In this document: positions 11,752 to 23,473 of the stretch, piece after piece
How the letters are laid out: each line of letters opens with the position of its first letter
How positions within the stretch are numbered: the first letter of the stretch is position 1
Assembly (NCBI GenBank): GCA_021234155.1
Contig: JAJEKV010000057.1
Coordinates: forward strand, 5,051,821-5,115,820
Direction of reading: 5' to 3'
DNA: 64,000 bases
From: Isoetes taiwanensis
Lineage: Eukaryota > Streptophyta > Lycopodiopsida > Isoetales > Isoetaceae
Translations under genes and position numbers: made by a program
The notes under the pieces: generated by a model
The model's input: the letters and a program-made list of their open reading frames with translations, nothing else
The model's database searches: none
What the model was told of the DNA's origin: nothing

Positions 11752-13980
11752 TTGTCTGTTGCTTCATTTTGTTTGCAGCTGCAGCCATGTTTCTAAGGAA
11801 GGCACTATCAACCAGGTGGATGGACGCATCAGCCGCCAAGATAGAATCCTTATCTTATCCTCCTACTGCCTACTAATTTAGAAGCATGATCCGCTCCTGC
11901 TTTAGTGCCTCCAATAGTGCGTAGCATGCCACAGTTGCTATTTTGAAGTCAAATGACATCAGATTCCTTTGCAATGGATGTCAACTGCCCCTTAGGAATA
12001 GAGCCACATCAGCGTTTGACCCCATCTCCCGATGAGGTGTAGGGATGGGATCGCACTAGAGGGCATATCCCTCAGAATATTCCCCTATCTAATGGCTGGG
12101 AATTCACTAGAGCACCCATCAATGATAAGCCTTTAGCAAGGATGCATATGAAGTGGTACCCATTGGTATTTTATGACAAAATGTGAGTATGGAGTCACAT
12201 ATTCTCATATTGCTAATATTGGACATGTGTGACATTATTTGAAAAAAACAAATGCTACATGCTAACATTGGATGCAAAGAAAAGGACAAGTGTGTAAAAT
12301 TTGCATGCGATAACATTGTATGTGTATTATCAAAGAAAAAGGTCACATTTATTTGGACGATGATACACATATGGAATATGGAAGCAAAAATCTAAAGGAA
12401 AAGGTGACATGCATTTGGACGATGGGGTGTCATATGAACTATGGAAGCAAAACTCTATTTACCATGTAAGTCTTTTAAATGTAAGAAATATTTTTTGGCA
12501 TGCAAAATATCTGGCCGAAAGGGAATTTAGGGCAAGTGTCTGTAATATCAGGGTAAATAAATTGGAGCGATCCGGTAGCACATCTCATGGATTGCTTGAG
12601 CTGCAGCACATCTCATGGATTGCTTGAGGTGCACATCTTGTCCTATATGCTGTTGCTGGCTTTATCTACTTAGGGCATGGCTTTGGCATTTCGACCTCTT
12701 TAGCTTTGATTACGGGATGCCAACATTGATGAACATCGACGAGAAAAGATCAAGTAGGCAATATAGTTGTAGTTGTGCTCACGAAGAGCGGGGCGATGCA
12801 TGGAAAGCGAGGATGATGCATGCTATTCTTGGCCATTCCATGGAGAAACAACCATTTGGAGCTTGCATTTGTGGATGAAAGCAAGATAAAGAACTATCTG
12901 AGCCAATCGGGTTCTATAAGTTTTGAAATGTTTTTCCATTTGGTTACAATGATGTCTTGTTTGGATCTGCTTTGTACTTGGATGAGCATTTGGTTATGCA
13001 ATAGCAATAGGTAGATCGGGTCCTTTGGACTTACAAACTGAAAAAGCATCTATGGAATAGGTGAATAATAGAGCTGTTTGCTTAGTATCCAAATATTGTG
13101 ATAAATATTGAGCCATGTGATTCCTGCAGATTCTGAAAGCAAAATCATAAACAATGCTTATTGTATAGTTGATCTGTATGAGAATACTATTATAAAAGTA
13201 GCAAAACCCGCATCTATTTGGGAAATAATAATTTGTTGCATGCTCCAGCTATAGAAAATTGTTAAGGGGGCTTAAATTCTATTTACAACGTTGCTGTGAT
13301 ATGCAGCAGCTGTTGAGAATCTGGTCAGATCTGGGTGAGAATTGGCTATGTATGAAGGATGACTCATATGCTTTGTGCGAATTAGTGATTGGAAGCAGAT
13401 GACAATTTAAGGTCTTAATATAAAATACATAGACATAATGTCTAGTACTTGGACTAGATAATTGAGCCATTGATTTATGCAGGCATGCATACCACAGCAT
13501 AATTATTTGATATATGCTTAGATGCTGTGAAAAATGTCTAATATAGATGGAGATTAATTTAATTTTTGATAACAAGCAGTGTGAAGGGGGGTAACCTCAG
13601 AGGACCCCATGACACCTGCTAGTAGCTTAGGCTTTTACCCATGTTCTTGGCTAACTGTCCTTTGGTTCTACTGCAGGTAACAGGGTCCTCTGCTCTCTGT
13701 TGTGTTTTCAATGCATGATGACTTTGAAACGTTTGGGCTCTGCTATTATTTTTAATGGAGCAACAATGATTACATTTGGAAACTTGCAATGGTGATTGTA
13801 TTTTTGGTGGTACATCCACTATTTATAAGGTAAATTATTGTCATTTGAATATTTTGAAGTCGTTACTGGAATAATAGAAAATTTTGAATGGCAAAAACTG
13901 ATATATGTTTTGTTCTTCATAAAGTTTTAAATATAAATGATATGAAAAGGAAAAAGATGTAACCAGGTCTATGTCTTAAT

Positions 13981-16550
13981 GCATGTACACCTGTATGCAT
14001 TGAGAGCTGCAAATTGAATCTTGATTTAGACAAAGGTCTTGATTAAGATTAATGGCCTGGTCTGTACCAGACTTAAGGGTTTTTTTTTATATAATCTCAG
14101 TTTACTGGTTATACCAGTAACTTAGGCCGTGGTTATTTTCTGGTGTTTACATTGTACTAAACTTCAAATGATGGTATTTTCATAGGAACACGACAAATTG
14201 GATGAACATGACGTCATGGACATGGACATGATGTCAACAACCAATGTATATTGGTCATGAAGAATCAAAAATATTGAATTATTCATTAGAAAGGCATTTG
14301 CCCAAAGCATGGAAAGGCATTTGCCTATGGATTATGGAAAGGCAGTTGCCTATGGATTATGAGGAGCTGTTGGAGTTAAATGTGATAAAAATAGCATTTG
14401 CATGCTACTTCAAACCTTCACTCATACTTTTGCAGAAACTTCAAGGGACACTGGACAATATTGCAGGGTGTGCCCAGCACATTGCGGTGATAAATGAGTA
14501 GACTGGAGAGATTGGCAATATAGGATGGGTAGGGCCTTGGCTGCAACAAGGTCCTACTCTCCTTGTTGCTTCTATAAAGAATGTTCTAAAAAATGAACAT
14601 GACGTCGAGGCCTTCCTGACCTAGGGATGGAGGCAGGATTTTTTATTATATGGAGCTGGTATATGGTGGCTAAAGAGTATTGGAATTATGAAACTTTACA
14701 TACACTTCATAAGCATATGAAGTGGTACCCATTGGTATTTTATGACAAAATGTGAGTATGGAGTCACATATTCTCATATTGCTAATATTGGACATGTGTG
14801 ACATTATTTGAAAAAAACAAATGCTACATGCTAACATTGGATGCAAAGAAAAGGACAAGTGTGTAAAATTTGCATGCGATAACATTGTATGTGTATTATC
14901 AAAGAAAAAGGTCACATTTATTTGGACGATGATACACATATGGAATATGGAAGCAAAAATCTAAAGGAAAAGGTGACATGCATTTGGACGATGGGGTGTC
15001 ATATGAACTATGGAAGCAAAACTCTATTTACCATGTAAGTCTTTTAAATGTAAGAAATATTTTTTGGCATGCAAAATATCTGGCCGAAAGGGAATTTAGG
15101 GCAAGTGTCTGTAATATCAGGGTAAATAAATTGGAGCGATCCGGTAGCACATCTCATGGATTGCTTGAGCTGCAGCACATCTCATGGATTGCTTGAGGTG
15201 CACATCTTGTCCTATATGCTGTTGCTGGCTTTATCTACTTAGGGCATGGCTTTGGCATTTCGACCTCTTTAGCTTTGATTACGGGATGCCAACATTGATG
15301 AACATGCGACAGAAAGATCAAGTAGGCAATATAGTTGTAGTTGTGCTCTGAAGAGCAGGACGATGCATGGAAAAGCAGGATGATGCATGCTATTCTTGGC
15401 CATTCCATGGAGAAACAACCATTTGGAGCTTCTGCAGCTGTGGATGAAAGCAAGATAAAGAACTAATACGAGCCAATCAGGTTCTATAAGTTTTGAAATG
15501 TTTTTCCATTTGGTTACAATGATGTACTGTTTGGATCTGCTTTGTACTTGGATGAGCATTTGGTTATGCAATAGCAATAGGTAGATCAGGGTCACTGGAC
15601 TTACAAACTGAAAAAGCATCTATGGAATAGGTGAATAATAGAGCTGTTTGCTTAGTATCCAAATATTGTGATAAATATTGAGCCATGTGATTCCTGCAGA
15701 TTCTGAAAGCAAAATCATAAACAATGCTTATTGTATAGTTGATCTGTATGAGAATACTATTATAAAAGTAGGAAAAACCGCATCTATTTGGGAAATAATA
15801 ATTTGTTGCATGCGCCAGCTATAGAAAATTGTTAAGGGGGCTTAAATTCTATTTATAACATTGCTGTGATATGCAACAGCTGTTGAGAATCTGGTCAGAT
15901 CTGGTTGAGAATTGGCTATGTATGAAGGATGACTCATATGCTTTGTGCGAATTAGTGATTGGAAGCAGATGACAATTTAAGGTCTTAATATAAAATACAT
16001 AGACATAATGTCTAGTACTTGGACTAGATAATTGAGCCACTGATTTATGCAGGCATGCATACCACAGCATAATTATTTGATATATGCTTAGATGCTGTGA
16101 AAAATGTCTAATATAGATGGAGATTAATTTAATTTTTGATAACAAGCAGTGTGAAGGGGGGTAACCTCAGAGGACCCCATGACACCTGCTAGTAGCTTAG
16201 GCTTTTACCCATGTTCTTGGCTAACTGTCCTTTGGTTCTACTGCAGGTAACATGGTCCTCTGCTCTCTGTTGTGTTTTTAATGCATGATGACTTTGAAAC
16301 GTTTGGGCTCTGCTATTATTTTTAGTGGAGCAACAATGATTACATTTGAAAACTTGCAATGGTGATTGTATTTTTGGTGGTACATCCACTATTTATAAGG
16401 TAAATTATTGTCATTTCAATATTTTGAAGTCGTTACTGGAATAATAGAAAATTTTGAATGGCAAAAACTGATATATGTTTTGTTCTTCATAAAGTTTTAA
16501 ATATAAATGATATGAAAAGGAAAAAGATGTAACCAGGCCTATGTCTTAAT
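13981..16550 (+). repeat. 2.57-kb tandem repeat, unit 4 (complete, uninterrupted)
   Basis: This is the cleanest unit, 2570 bp from GCATGTACAC at 13981 to the same string at 16551. It differs from unit 3 by scattered substitutions and small indels only. It is the reference for mapping the insertions in the other units. Confidence 0.9.
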
Positions 16551-16660
16551 GCATGTACACCTGTATGCATTGAGAGCTGCAAATTGAATCTTGATTTAGA
16601 CAAAGGTCTTGATTAAGATTAATGGTCTGGTCTGTACCAGACTTAAGGGTTTTTTTTTTT
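16551..16660 (+). repeat. 2.57-kb tandem repeat, unit 5 (truncated)
   Basis: The first ~100 bp of the unit end in a T run at the junction with the chromovirus cluster. A ~22-bp stretch (16661-16682, AATATTTTCGCG...) belongs to neither side and looks like filler from end joining. Confidence 0.8.
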
Positions 16661-16682
16661 AATATTTTCGCGTCAAATTTAA

Positions 16683-16962
16683 GCTCGAACTCTCTTTGAG
16701 TCTCCTCGTCTGTCAAGCCTTCGGATTCCACCTCTGCTCCTTCATCTAACTCCTGGTTGATGCGGTCAGCCAGCTCTTCTAGAGATTCTTGTGTGGATCC
16801 CTCCTCCTGTGGCTCTTCCGAAGTGCTCCCCTCGGGTGATGAAGGTTGGTCTCCTCGAGCGAGAAGCTGCTCTCGAAGTAGCTGCTGTATCTGCCTCTGA
16901 TCTTGGGCGCTAGGCTGTTCGCCGGGTCGATACTTCCGAACCGTTTGTTTGGTGAGCGCCAT
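16683..16962 (-). pseudogene. ORF A (retrotransposon histone H3-like), N-terminal remnant
   Basis: The start is at the ATG at 16962, reading MALTKQTVRKYRPGEQPSAQ, then about 90 residues nearly identical to the other two ORF A copies. The frame is cut at 16683, where homology stops in an acidic stretch, so the AT-hook and histone fold are gone. Against the perfect H3 tail of the copy at 28451 it carries R2L and A7V. The TATA box and both palindromes upstream are intact and at the same spacing as in the other copies. Confidence 0.85.
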
Positions 16963-17063
16963 GCTTTACTTCACGTCAATCGGAGCTCTGGCGCCCAAAA
17001 ATCGCCTCGAAATGCGGGAGCTAACTTCTAGACAGAAAGTCTACAAATGAGAGGGGTTTGGGT

Positions 17064-17072
17064 CTATTTATA
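17064..17072 (-). promoter_or_regulatory. TATA box for ORF A
   Basis: TATAAATAG on the minus strand, 102 bp before the ORF A ATG. The same box sits at 46911-46919 with the same spacing, and at 28536-28544 with 85 bp because of a local 17-bp deletion. Confidence 0.65.
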
Positions 17073-17174
17073 GTTTGGCAAATTTTAGGTCAAATTCTAA
17101 GTTGCTCTTTTTCATAGTCAAAGCACCTATTAACTTAAAACATGCACTTTCTTTAGAGTTTTCCACGTAAAATT

Positions 17175-17239
17175 ACTCATGGTGTGCGCTAGAGGGCTGA
17201 TCTAATATTTAGATCAAGGCTCTGGCGCATACTGTGAGT
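17175..17239. promoter_or_regulatory. Type I palindrome (65 bp) upstream of ORF A
   Basis: The left arm starts ACTCATGGTGTGCGC and the right arm ends GCGCATACTGTGAGT. The centre is GATCTAATATTTAGATC. Outer mismatches are G-U compatible if transcribed. It lies 103 bp upstream of the TATA box. Confidence 0.85.
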
Positions 17240-17388
17240 AATTTTGCATTTTTGACTAAAAATAAACCACTTCTAGATATATTCCTAGGGGTGTGATATA
17301 CAAATCTAGCTAAACCTTACCTTAAAACTCGATCCAGCATATTATCTTGTTCCAATTCTTCAAGTTTCAAGGTGAATGTGGTAGGGTT

Positions 17389-17453
17389 ACTCATGGTGTG
17401 CGCCTGGGGCCTGACCTAAAATTTAGGTCGATGCTCTGGCGCATACCATGAGC
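17389..17453. promoter_or_regulatory. Type II palindrome (65 bp) upstream of ORF A
   Basis: The arms start ACTCATGGTGTGCGCC and end GGCGCATACCATGAGC, with centre GACCTAAAATTTAGGTC. It lies 150 bp from the type I copy. The CATGG/CCATG pair here is CACGG/CCGTG in the copy at 45350. Confidence 0.85.
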
Positions 17454-17647
17454 AATTTTCCACACTTGGTCAAAATTTAGTTCAACTTTTTAGTTTGGTT
17501 TTTCAATTCTTCTAACTGTTACTAGCTTAGCATAAACTACAAAAAATGAGAAAAAAAATTTCCCACTTTTTCGAGGTCTGAGAATTCTACTAAGTTAGTA
17601 CTACTGGGAGCATGGCCAGTGCTTTGCTCTTGGTCTCCAAGAACATT

Positions 17648-17659
17648 GCTCTGATACCA
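17648..17659 (-). other. Primer binding site (tRNA-iMet)
   Basis: TGGTATCAGAGC on the minus strand, one base after the LTR end, is the standard plant initiator-Met primer site. It shows that the LTR at 17661-19194 is the 5' LTR of the remnant to its left, as well as the 3' LTR of the copy to its right. Confidence 0.9.
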
Positions 17660-17660
17660 T

Positions 17661-19194
17661 TGTGACGTCCCCTACTCATATACGATGCACTCACCATATA
17701 CAAACAGGAGTTCATCCCCCATACCAGTTCCATACTGATACAAGGCCCTCCACGTATCATTGCAACCTTGACGAGTTCCAGTGGGAAGAATGAAGGGGTC
17801 ATTTTACCCTGTCTCCCTCAGGGCCTACCTAGCTGCGGAAGCGTAAACATTCATAAGTACAAATACATCAACATCGCATGACCTTGGCTCATCATATATC
17901 TGCATAGATCAAGATCAGTACATCACATATGGAGATCCTACCCAAGGCTCAGACTCAAGAGGAATGACTGACGGCTTGGGCCTCCAGAAGTCATTGCAGA
18001 TAGAATTCATGGCAAATGGATTTGGCTGGCATAAGAATATGGCTTAGGGTAGTCCACTCCATCTGCCCCTCCTGTGCACACTTTGCAGAATAGGTTGAAA
18101 AGTATTAGGACCTGACTGTAGCCGCCGGATGCATAGCCAAAGGGGCTACTCCTGGGTTGCATCTCCCCAGTTCCGATGGGGCAGGTAGGGATTGCTCCCA
18201 CCAGAGGCTGGCATGCTGATTCAAGGTGACTCTAGAGGGCCACTGCCCGTACTCGACTGAACTCCATGGAAGGTGTACACCACCCCAAGAGTGTCGAACC
18301 CATGCAAAGCCCGCACGCAGTGGCAGAGCATTAGGCCTAGTGCACTGTAGTCCCCGATAGGCTTTACTACCAGAGGGACGTGATCATGAGTCAGGACATG
18401 AACCTCCTTGTAAGCCAGTCTGGCCCCTCTACCCACAACCAGATGTGGTTCTTGTACACAGGCCGAATTTAATAGTGCATTAAAGAAGACTAGCTAGGAG
18501 CATCGACTACTAGGCTTTTAAGGCCTCTACCCCCCTTCCCAATACAATGATTCCATAGAGATCATCATCACATACAAACCATAGAAGAACTAAAGAATAA
18601 GATTTACTAAATCACAGAGTTAGGTTCTTTAGTTATGGCTTGATATCTAGAGGTCTAGATGGCTGCTATGGGCAATTCAATAGGCTAAACCTACTTACAC
18701 TATGCATGGGAGGCGTATTAGATTATTGAATTCGCAAAATACCTGATCCCTGGCTTGCTCCTCCTGCTCTGAATGCGTCCATGCTGCAGAACTGCTTGAA
18801 GATGAAGCTAGAAAGGGAAGCTGATGAGCTAGGCTGTTCAGACAGACTTCGGGAGTCGAGATTGGCTCTTGGAGCAAGCAAAACGGAGCTCTAGAAGGCT
18901 GTCGACGAAAATGGAAAGTTAGGGTTTCAGATGCCTTATTTAGACTATAAGTTAGGGCTAGGGTTTCTATTAACCCTTGAGCATGTGGGATAAATGGGTG
19001 TGGCCCACTTTCCTATATTAATTAAGTGGGCTAAAGTGTACACATGAATAAATGTGCACACACTTGCAAGTTGCCCCCTAGGGTGCTACTTGCTTAGCTA
19101 CACGTCGGCGTACACGTCAATCGGGATGGCGTGTATGCGTGACGATGCAGTATAGTATACGTCCTGGGACCGTATACTGTGCTGGAACGTCACA
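17661..19194 (-). mobile_element. LTR of the chromovirus, shared between two copies
   Basis: It is 1534 bp, with ends TGTGACGTCC (plus strand, 17661) and GGAACGTCACA (19194), so it has inverted TGTGACGT termini. A polypurine tract abuts it on the right (19195-19207), which makes it the 3' LTR of the 17661-30699 copy. A primer site abuts it on the left, which makes it a 5' LTR for the truncated copy. Read on the minus strand it carries AAACCCTAA telo-boxes and a TATA-like region before a short frame (18695-18877) that is conserved in the other LTRs. Confidence 0.9.
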
Positions 19195-19207
19195 TTCTCT
19201 CCACCTT
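19195..19207 (-). other. Polypurine tract
   Basis: AAGGTGGAGAGAA on the minus strand, directly against the LTR start. It would prime plus-strand DNA synthesis. Confidence 0.75.
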
Positions 19208-20155
19208 GAAATGCTGCTGTCCGCAGCATCGTGGGTCTCCCCACCTTGGGATCTTCTTGTCCTGCAACCAACTTGATGCATACAATTTATTCTTATTATA
19301 CTTACACAATTATTAAAATTATCCTAAGGTAATATTTTTAAAATATTACTACGACATTACATTATTCCAATAACTTATCAATTCATAACTTCCTTAAAGC
19401 AAGGTACTTACTAGCCTCACTTAATACAACATTTAAGTTTATCAAGATTTAACAATTTCATGTACAATTATCCTTCGAGGTACTCTTCGTTCCTTGCAAC
19501 ACATTCTAACAAAAATTGTGTTGCAAGTCTTCGTAGCTCGACCTTGCCCTCCGGAGCGCTCTATTGGCCTGCAGGTCGACACTATGTTAGTACCATTTTA
19601 ATTATTAATAAAATTATGGTTATAAGGTAACCACCCATCTAATTAACTAAATGAATGCATGACTAATCTCCCGGCGTAGGAAGAGGATGCTTCTTCCATC
19701 GTGGCCGTGGAGACAGCGTCCTATAATGCCTATACCACGCACTCGATCATGGCCCGTGAGGGTTTAAGCGTACGGGTCGTTTAAGACGATCCTATCATAG
19801 CCCATGATTGGGTGCTACCTTATACATGACCTCCCTGATCATGCATACCCCAGTGCATCATGGCCCAAAGGGTTTAAACTAGAGAACATCCCTGATGATC
19901 TCATCCTCGCCCATGTTCACTTCTACCTTTAATCGCATGTCCTTCCCCTATGGACATGCTTACATTACGGTGCAACATTGCTCATGTTCACCATTTGCCT
20001 AACTAATTCAAGCAAAACCGCGGTCATGCCTACAATGACATTACACCACGTCCTAGAGATCACCCTAGTGGTCCCATCATCGGTAATTACGCATGCAACC
20101 CATACATAGCATAGGCTGCATGCGCAGATTAATCTTAACTACACATGAAATTAAT
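19208..20155 (-). other. Noncoding region between pol stop and polypurine tract
   Basis: About 950 bp without a supported frame. Its distal part (19853-20155) is repeated at 30805-31108, and part of it (from about 19987) at 37893-38066. I see no further gene in it. Confidence 0.7.
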
Positions 20156-23100
20156 CTAAACGTAAATCGACATGCCTGAGCCGATTACTTCGGAGATGAC
20201 CTTGCCGTCCCATTGCTCCATGAAGCTGCGGTGCGCCTTTATCAGATCCTTCTTAAGTACCCATATCGCGTCCTCCACCGGCAAGTGTTTCCACTTGACC
20301 AAATATTGAAGAAACTCTTATCTCCTTGTCTTCTTGATCGCCTTATCAAGGATCAAGTCTGGGACTATCTCTAGCTGCTCTTCTGTCATTTCCAACAACG
20401 TTGGCGTGTCCAAGACTTCTTCTGGGTTTGGAGTATGCTTCTTCAGCAAACTCATGTGGAAGACTTTATGAATTTTCAGGTGTGCTGGCAGCTCTAACTT
20501 GTAGGATTGGTTACCTACCCTCTTGGCTATTCGGAAGGGGCCAACCCACCTTGGAGCAAGCTTCTTACAATTTCTGATGCGGAGCTTTGCCTGCTTCACT
20601 TTGATCTTGAGCCAGACGTTGTCGCCAACCTGGAACTCTCTGACCGTCCGTTGCTTGTCGGCCAATCGACTCCTTCTTTGCAAGAAGATATCCTCGGACC
20701 TCTTCTACCCATTTCTTTGCATAATGTCGGCCAACATTTGCTTCGCGAAACCTCTACCTTTGACACGGGATTGTGCCAAGTGTGCGGAGTTAGACATTGG
20801 TAGCCGTAGTTGATCATGAGCGGCGACATCACGGGATGATTCTGCTTGGTGCTATTATAAGCGAACTCAACCAATGATTGTAATCTTCCCACTTACTCGC
20901 TTGTTCGGACATAGTTTCTTAGCATATCTTCCAAGATTACGTTGGTCCGTTCTGTTTGCCCATCCGTCGAGGATGATAGGCGTACTCATGGGACGACTTC
21001 CTGCGGATCGTCGCCAAAAGATCTGCCAAAAGGCACTCATGAACCGGGTCTCTATCGGGAGATGATCTCTCGGCATACCATGGAGCACGAAGATTTCCTT
21101 CTTGAAGAGAGCCATTGTATCCAAGGCCGATTGGTGGTCCCGCAAGGCACAAAGTGTGCCATCTTGACGACTGACTTAATCGACCACAACCTTCGGGGCA
21201 TCTTTTCCTTTTCTTTGTCCTCGGGGAGCCCTGTTATGAAGTCCCATCGCGATGACTTTCAACTTAGCGTTGGCACCGCCAATGGTTCCAATGCTCCTAG
21301 AATTGGCTGCTTCGCGCCGTCTGGCGACCACGGTGACACTCTTTGATGTAGCGAGCTATCGCTTCTTCATCCACGGCCAATAACAAGCTGCTGCAAGACT
21401 TTGAAATGTGTCTTCATAAATCTGCGTGGCCGGCTATTGGACTGTTGTGGGTGTCGTGGAGAATCAACTTCCTCCTCGATGACTTCGGGCACACACAACT
21501 TATTCTTATGGTACAAAAGATTACCTTCCTTCTTAAAATTCTTGAAGGTCTCCCTCTCCTTATCTGTTCTTGCCTCCTTGCACAAGCTCACCCACACTTC
21601 CTTGAAGTCTGTATCTGTCGGCAAGGTTTCTTCGATCTTCTTTCCAAGTCGTTGGTGAGCGTCGAGATTGCGTTGCAGTGCACTCTTGTTGTCACAGAAT
21701 GCCTTGAAAGCACATCTGCTACCACATTGAGCTTCCCCAGCTTATAAACTATATCAAAATCATATTCTTCGAGGAACTCCATCCACCTTCGCTGCCTCAG
21801 GTTGAGATGTGGTTTCGTGAACACGTATTGGAGGCTCTGATGATCTGTATCCAGCTGGAACTTCCTTCCCAACAGGTAGTGCCTCCAAATTCTTAGTGCT
21901 CTGACAACTACAAGCAACTCTTGATCATGAGTCGGTGGCGTTGCATTCGTCGTCGTTCATCTTCAGAAAGTCGTAAGCCACTACCGCTCTTCTGCATCAA
22001 TCATTTTGTGGCAATTTTACTTGCATCACAATAAGCCACAAGTTTGTCCTTCTCGGGCCGCCCTCGTCAAATCCGTTAGCAGGGCCGCTATTTTTGCAAA
22101 GTTCTTCACGAACTTCCTATAATACCCTGCTCTAAGAGAGCTTCTGACCTCGTGGATGTTCTTCGGCGCCTGCCAATGTATGACTGCTTCAATCTTGGCA
22201 GGATCCGTTGAAATCCCCTCTGCTGAGATCACGTGCCCCACCCAGATATTCTACCCTCTCCGTTGCGAAGTGGCACTTCGACAACTTAGCATACAACTGG
22301 TGCTTTTTAGCTTCTCGAGCACTTTCCTTAGGTGTTGTACGTGTTCTTCCAGGGATTTGCTGTACACCAGAATATCATCAAAGAATACTATGACAAAAGT
22401 ATCCAAAAACTCCCTGAAGATGTCATTCATAAGCCTCATGAGCGTTCTTTGGGGCGTTTGACAAGTCAAAGCGGCATTCTGATGAACTTCGTAATGCCCA
22501 TACACGGTCTGAATCTTTGTTTTGTGGATGTCTTCTTCCTTAATCCTGATCTGATGGTACCCCGACCTCAGGTCTATCTTGGAGAAAACCTTCGTGCCTT
22601 GGAGCTGATCCATCAGGTCGTCCGATCTGGGGAGTGCATACTTATTCTTGATGGTGTGCTTGTTTAGCTGACTGTAATCTATGCACATCCTCAAGCTGCC
22701 ATTCTTCTTCTTCACAAAAAGGATGGGTGCCCCAAATGGTGAGATGCTAGGTCTAATGAAACCTAGGTCAAGCAACTCCTGCAATTGCTTCTTCAACTCG
22801 GCTAGCTCTTGCGTCGTCATCCTGTACGGTGCTTTGCTCGTCGGCTTCGTACCTAGTTCGAGTGCTATCTCACACTCGACTCCTCTGTAAGGAGGAATCT
22901 GCTTGATCTCGTCTGGGAAGAGATCATGGAACTCCTTTACCAACTTAGCTACCTGTTTTGGTAATTTGCTAAGCACCTTATCTTCCTTGCTTTCTTCTAA
23001 CTCGGGCTCTTTGATCTGAAGCTTGAAGACATAGGCTACCTGCTCGCTCTTTATGCACTTGAGCAGCCGCTTACTAGACATACACTGTATGATGGGAACA

Positions 23101-23473
23101 ACTTCTTTACCTGCAATTTCTATGATTTTGCCGTTGGTCGCCGTGAATGTCACCTTCCGCTTCCCACAATCAATGATGGCTCCTGCTGGTCCAAGATACT
23201 CCATTCCTATTATCAAATCATATTTGCCGATGTTCATCACTTTTGCTCCCATTTGGATGTTGATCCCTGGCAAATCGATGTCGAAATTTATCCTCTTGCC
23301 TGCCTCTGTCTCACTGCCCTGCTTGCTAACACCACGGGTCTCGACTTTGACTTGAACGGCTTGAGCTTCAACATCTCAACCATTCTTGGAGACGCAAAGT
23401 TGTGGGTGCTCCACGTATCTATCATGACTATGAAAGACTTGGCCTTGGCCTTCCCTACTGTGGAGATTACCTT
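20156..23473 (-). pseudogene. Chromovirus pol, LTR-bounded copy (PR-RT-RH-INT-chromodomain), decayed
   Basis: In minus-strand order: protease C-terminal part and RT (22251-23273) with [37 protein letters not shown] and the catalytic FFDDILVYS. RNase H follows at 21588-21917 (TDHQSLQYVF), then the integrase zinc-binding region (21367-21624), the integrase core in broken frames (about 20870-21150) and the integrase C-terminus (20318-20683). The frame reaches TAA at 20318-20320 and continues in the same phase into the second half of a chromodomain (YLVKWKHLPVEDAIW) up to a TAG at 20156-20158. The RT has a frameshifted thumb region, and RNase H lacks its first part. It cannot make a functional polyprotein. 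Confidence 0.85.

Larger units (their letters stand above)
10699..12143. mobile_element. Unclassified 1.45-kb insert in unit 3
   Basis: The insert is flanked by GCATA on both sides (10694-10698 and 12144-12148), a likely 5-bp target-site duplication. The ends (AGGTTTGCTAG and TTAGCAAGGAT) share only TTGCTA in inverted form, so I cannot call terminal repeats. Inside are a strong TATA-like box (10777-10787), a TTAGGTTAGGTTTAGG-type stretch (about 10838-10870), a nested solo LTR (11295-11641) and a tRNA-like fold (11701-11751). No long open frame is present. Confidence 0.6.
8311..13980 (+). repeat. 2.57-kb tandem repeat, unit 3, interrupted twice
   Basis: Unit sequence is found at 8311-8890, 10543-10698 and 12144-13980. 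Removing the two inserts (8891-10542 and 10699-12143) leaves about 2.57 kb, the same as the uninterrupted unit 4, so the inserts postdate the array. Unit homology resumes in register on both sides of each insert. Confidence 0.85.

Noticed and set aside
18695-18877. 60-codon frame in the chromovirus LTR as an LTR-encoded protein
   Set aside because: It is kept in the LTR copies, but they are too similar overall for this to be evidence of coding; possibly an upstream frame in the leader.
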